From contig JAOACV010000124.1 of NCBI GenBank assembly GCA_026417675.1, positions 1 through 7,103 on the forward strand: DNA of 7,103 nucleotides, given 5' to 3'. Shown piece by piece: positions 6,791-7,103 of the stretch. The notes below the pieces were generated by a model. The model was not told the origin of the DNA and did no database searches. It saw nothing but the letters and a program-made list of their open reading frames with translations. This stretch comes from Verrucomicrobiia bacterium (lineage in GTDB: Bacteria > Verrucomicrobiota > Verrucomicrobiia > CAIQCK01). The first letter of the stretch is position 1, and each line of letters starts with the position of its first letter. The translations under genes and the position numbers were made by a program.

Positions 6791-7103
6791 AGTGCTCGCG
6801 CCGCGCCTTCCTAAAGTGCGCAACGGCCCTGGCGGCACCTTGGATCATTCCTGTGAAGGCGCTTGGCAGAAACGGCACCGTGGCCCCGAGCAATCGGATC
6901 GCGATCGCGGTCATTGGCCTCGGCAACCGCAACATCAGCAACCTCGGCCATTTCCTCCAGCAGCCGGACGTGCAATGTGTCGCGGTGTGCGACTGTTTTG
7001 CCGACCGTCGCGCGCGGGGCAAGAAGATGGTGGACGAGCACTATGGCAACGCCGACTGTGTGGCGACGCGGTTCCATGAGGAAGTCCTCGTGCGCAACGA
7101 CAT
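6787..7103 (+). CDS. Gfo/Idh/MocA family NAD(P)-dependent oxidoreductase with Tat leader (3' end outside window)
   Basis: The frame opens at ATG 6787, overlapping the URO-D-like C stop by four bases, and stays open to the window end, giving 105 residues. The N-terminus MKCSRRAFLKCATALAAPWI carries a twin-arginine motif (SRRAFLK, R5 and R6) and a short hydrophobic stretch, the usual Tat leader of exported members of this family in Planctomycetota and Verrucomicrobiota. The Rossmann fold starts at NRIAIAVIGLGNRN, with the G-x-G motif at G44-L45-G46, and strand 2 ends in VAVCD (D69), which is expected to contact the cofactor ribose. FADRRARGKKMVDEHYG then follows, as is typical. The catalytic EKP motif and sugar-binding domain lie beyond the window. 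Family role: oxidation, reduction or epimerisation-type redox chemistry on sugars or inositols; some relatives are glycosidases using NAD. The exact substrate cannot be told. Context suggests modification of a sugar released by the neighbouring enzymes. Confidence 0.92.
   Translation, partial: MKCSRRAFLKCATALAAPWIIPVKALGRNGTVAPSNRIAIAVIGLGNRNISNLGHFLQQPDVQCVAVCDCFADRRARGKKMVDEHYGNADCVATRFHEEVLVRND

Noticed and set aside
5483..6838. 451-codon open frame on the - strand across URO-D-like C
   Set aside because: Antisense shadow in GC-rich DNA; the + strand gene has a good ribosome binding site and family motifs throughout.
1..7103. CRISPR array, tRNA, insertion sequence or prophage signs
   Set aside because: No spaced direct repeats, cloverleaf-like stretch, transposase or terminal inverted repeats were seen on reading both strands.

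Overview
The window is GC-rich, densely packed and coded almost entirely on the + strand. It looks like a carbohydrate-degradation region from a Verrucomicrobiota- or Planctomycetota-type bacterium (Lentisphaerota and Hydrogenedentota are also possible). Pointers to this are a cysteine-type (CSPTR) secreted sulfatase, a Gfo/Idh/MocA oxidoreductase with a twin-arginine leader, and several non-HemE members of the uroporphyrinogen decarboxylase (URO-D) superfamily. The phylum is an inference from gene content; no rRNA or other marker is present.

Layout. Bases 1-693 hold the C-terminal end of a large gene, probably a polysaccharide-active enzyme ending in a beta-rich, carbohydrate-binding-like domain. 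Next come three units of the same kind. Unit 1: URO-D-like protein A (768-1742), then a secreted sulfatase (1773-3125). Unit 2: URO-D-like protein B (3465-4496), overlapping by ATGA with a secreted protein of unknown family (4493-5452). Unit 3: URO-D-like protein C (5552-6790), overlapping by ATGA with a Tat-leader Gfo/Idh/MocA oxidoreductase that runs off the window (6787-7103). The only gap over 300 bases is 3126-3464. It has open frames on both strands but no recognisable gene.

How the genes may work together. The three URO-D-like proteins share an N-terminal PDR-x-P motif, a D-x(0-1)-GTQ-x-G motif and an H-x-C-G motif. H-x-C is the zinc (thiolate-activating) motif of MtaA/MtbA/CmuA-type methylcobamide methyltransferases. 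The HemE signature is absent, so these are probably not heme-biosynthesis enzymes. They diverge strongly from one another, so they are not recent duplicates. Each is followed at once by a gene whose product carries an export signal. A reasonable but unproven model is that the exported enzymes remove sulfate, cleave or oxidise a decorated glycan outside the cytoplasm, while the URO-D-like proteins act inside on released products, perhaps by methyl transfer from methoxylated sugars. No corrinoid protein, reductive activator, transporter or regulator is visible here, so the methyl-transfer idea rests on motifs alone.
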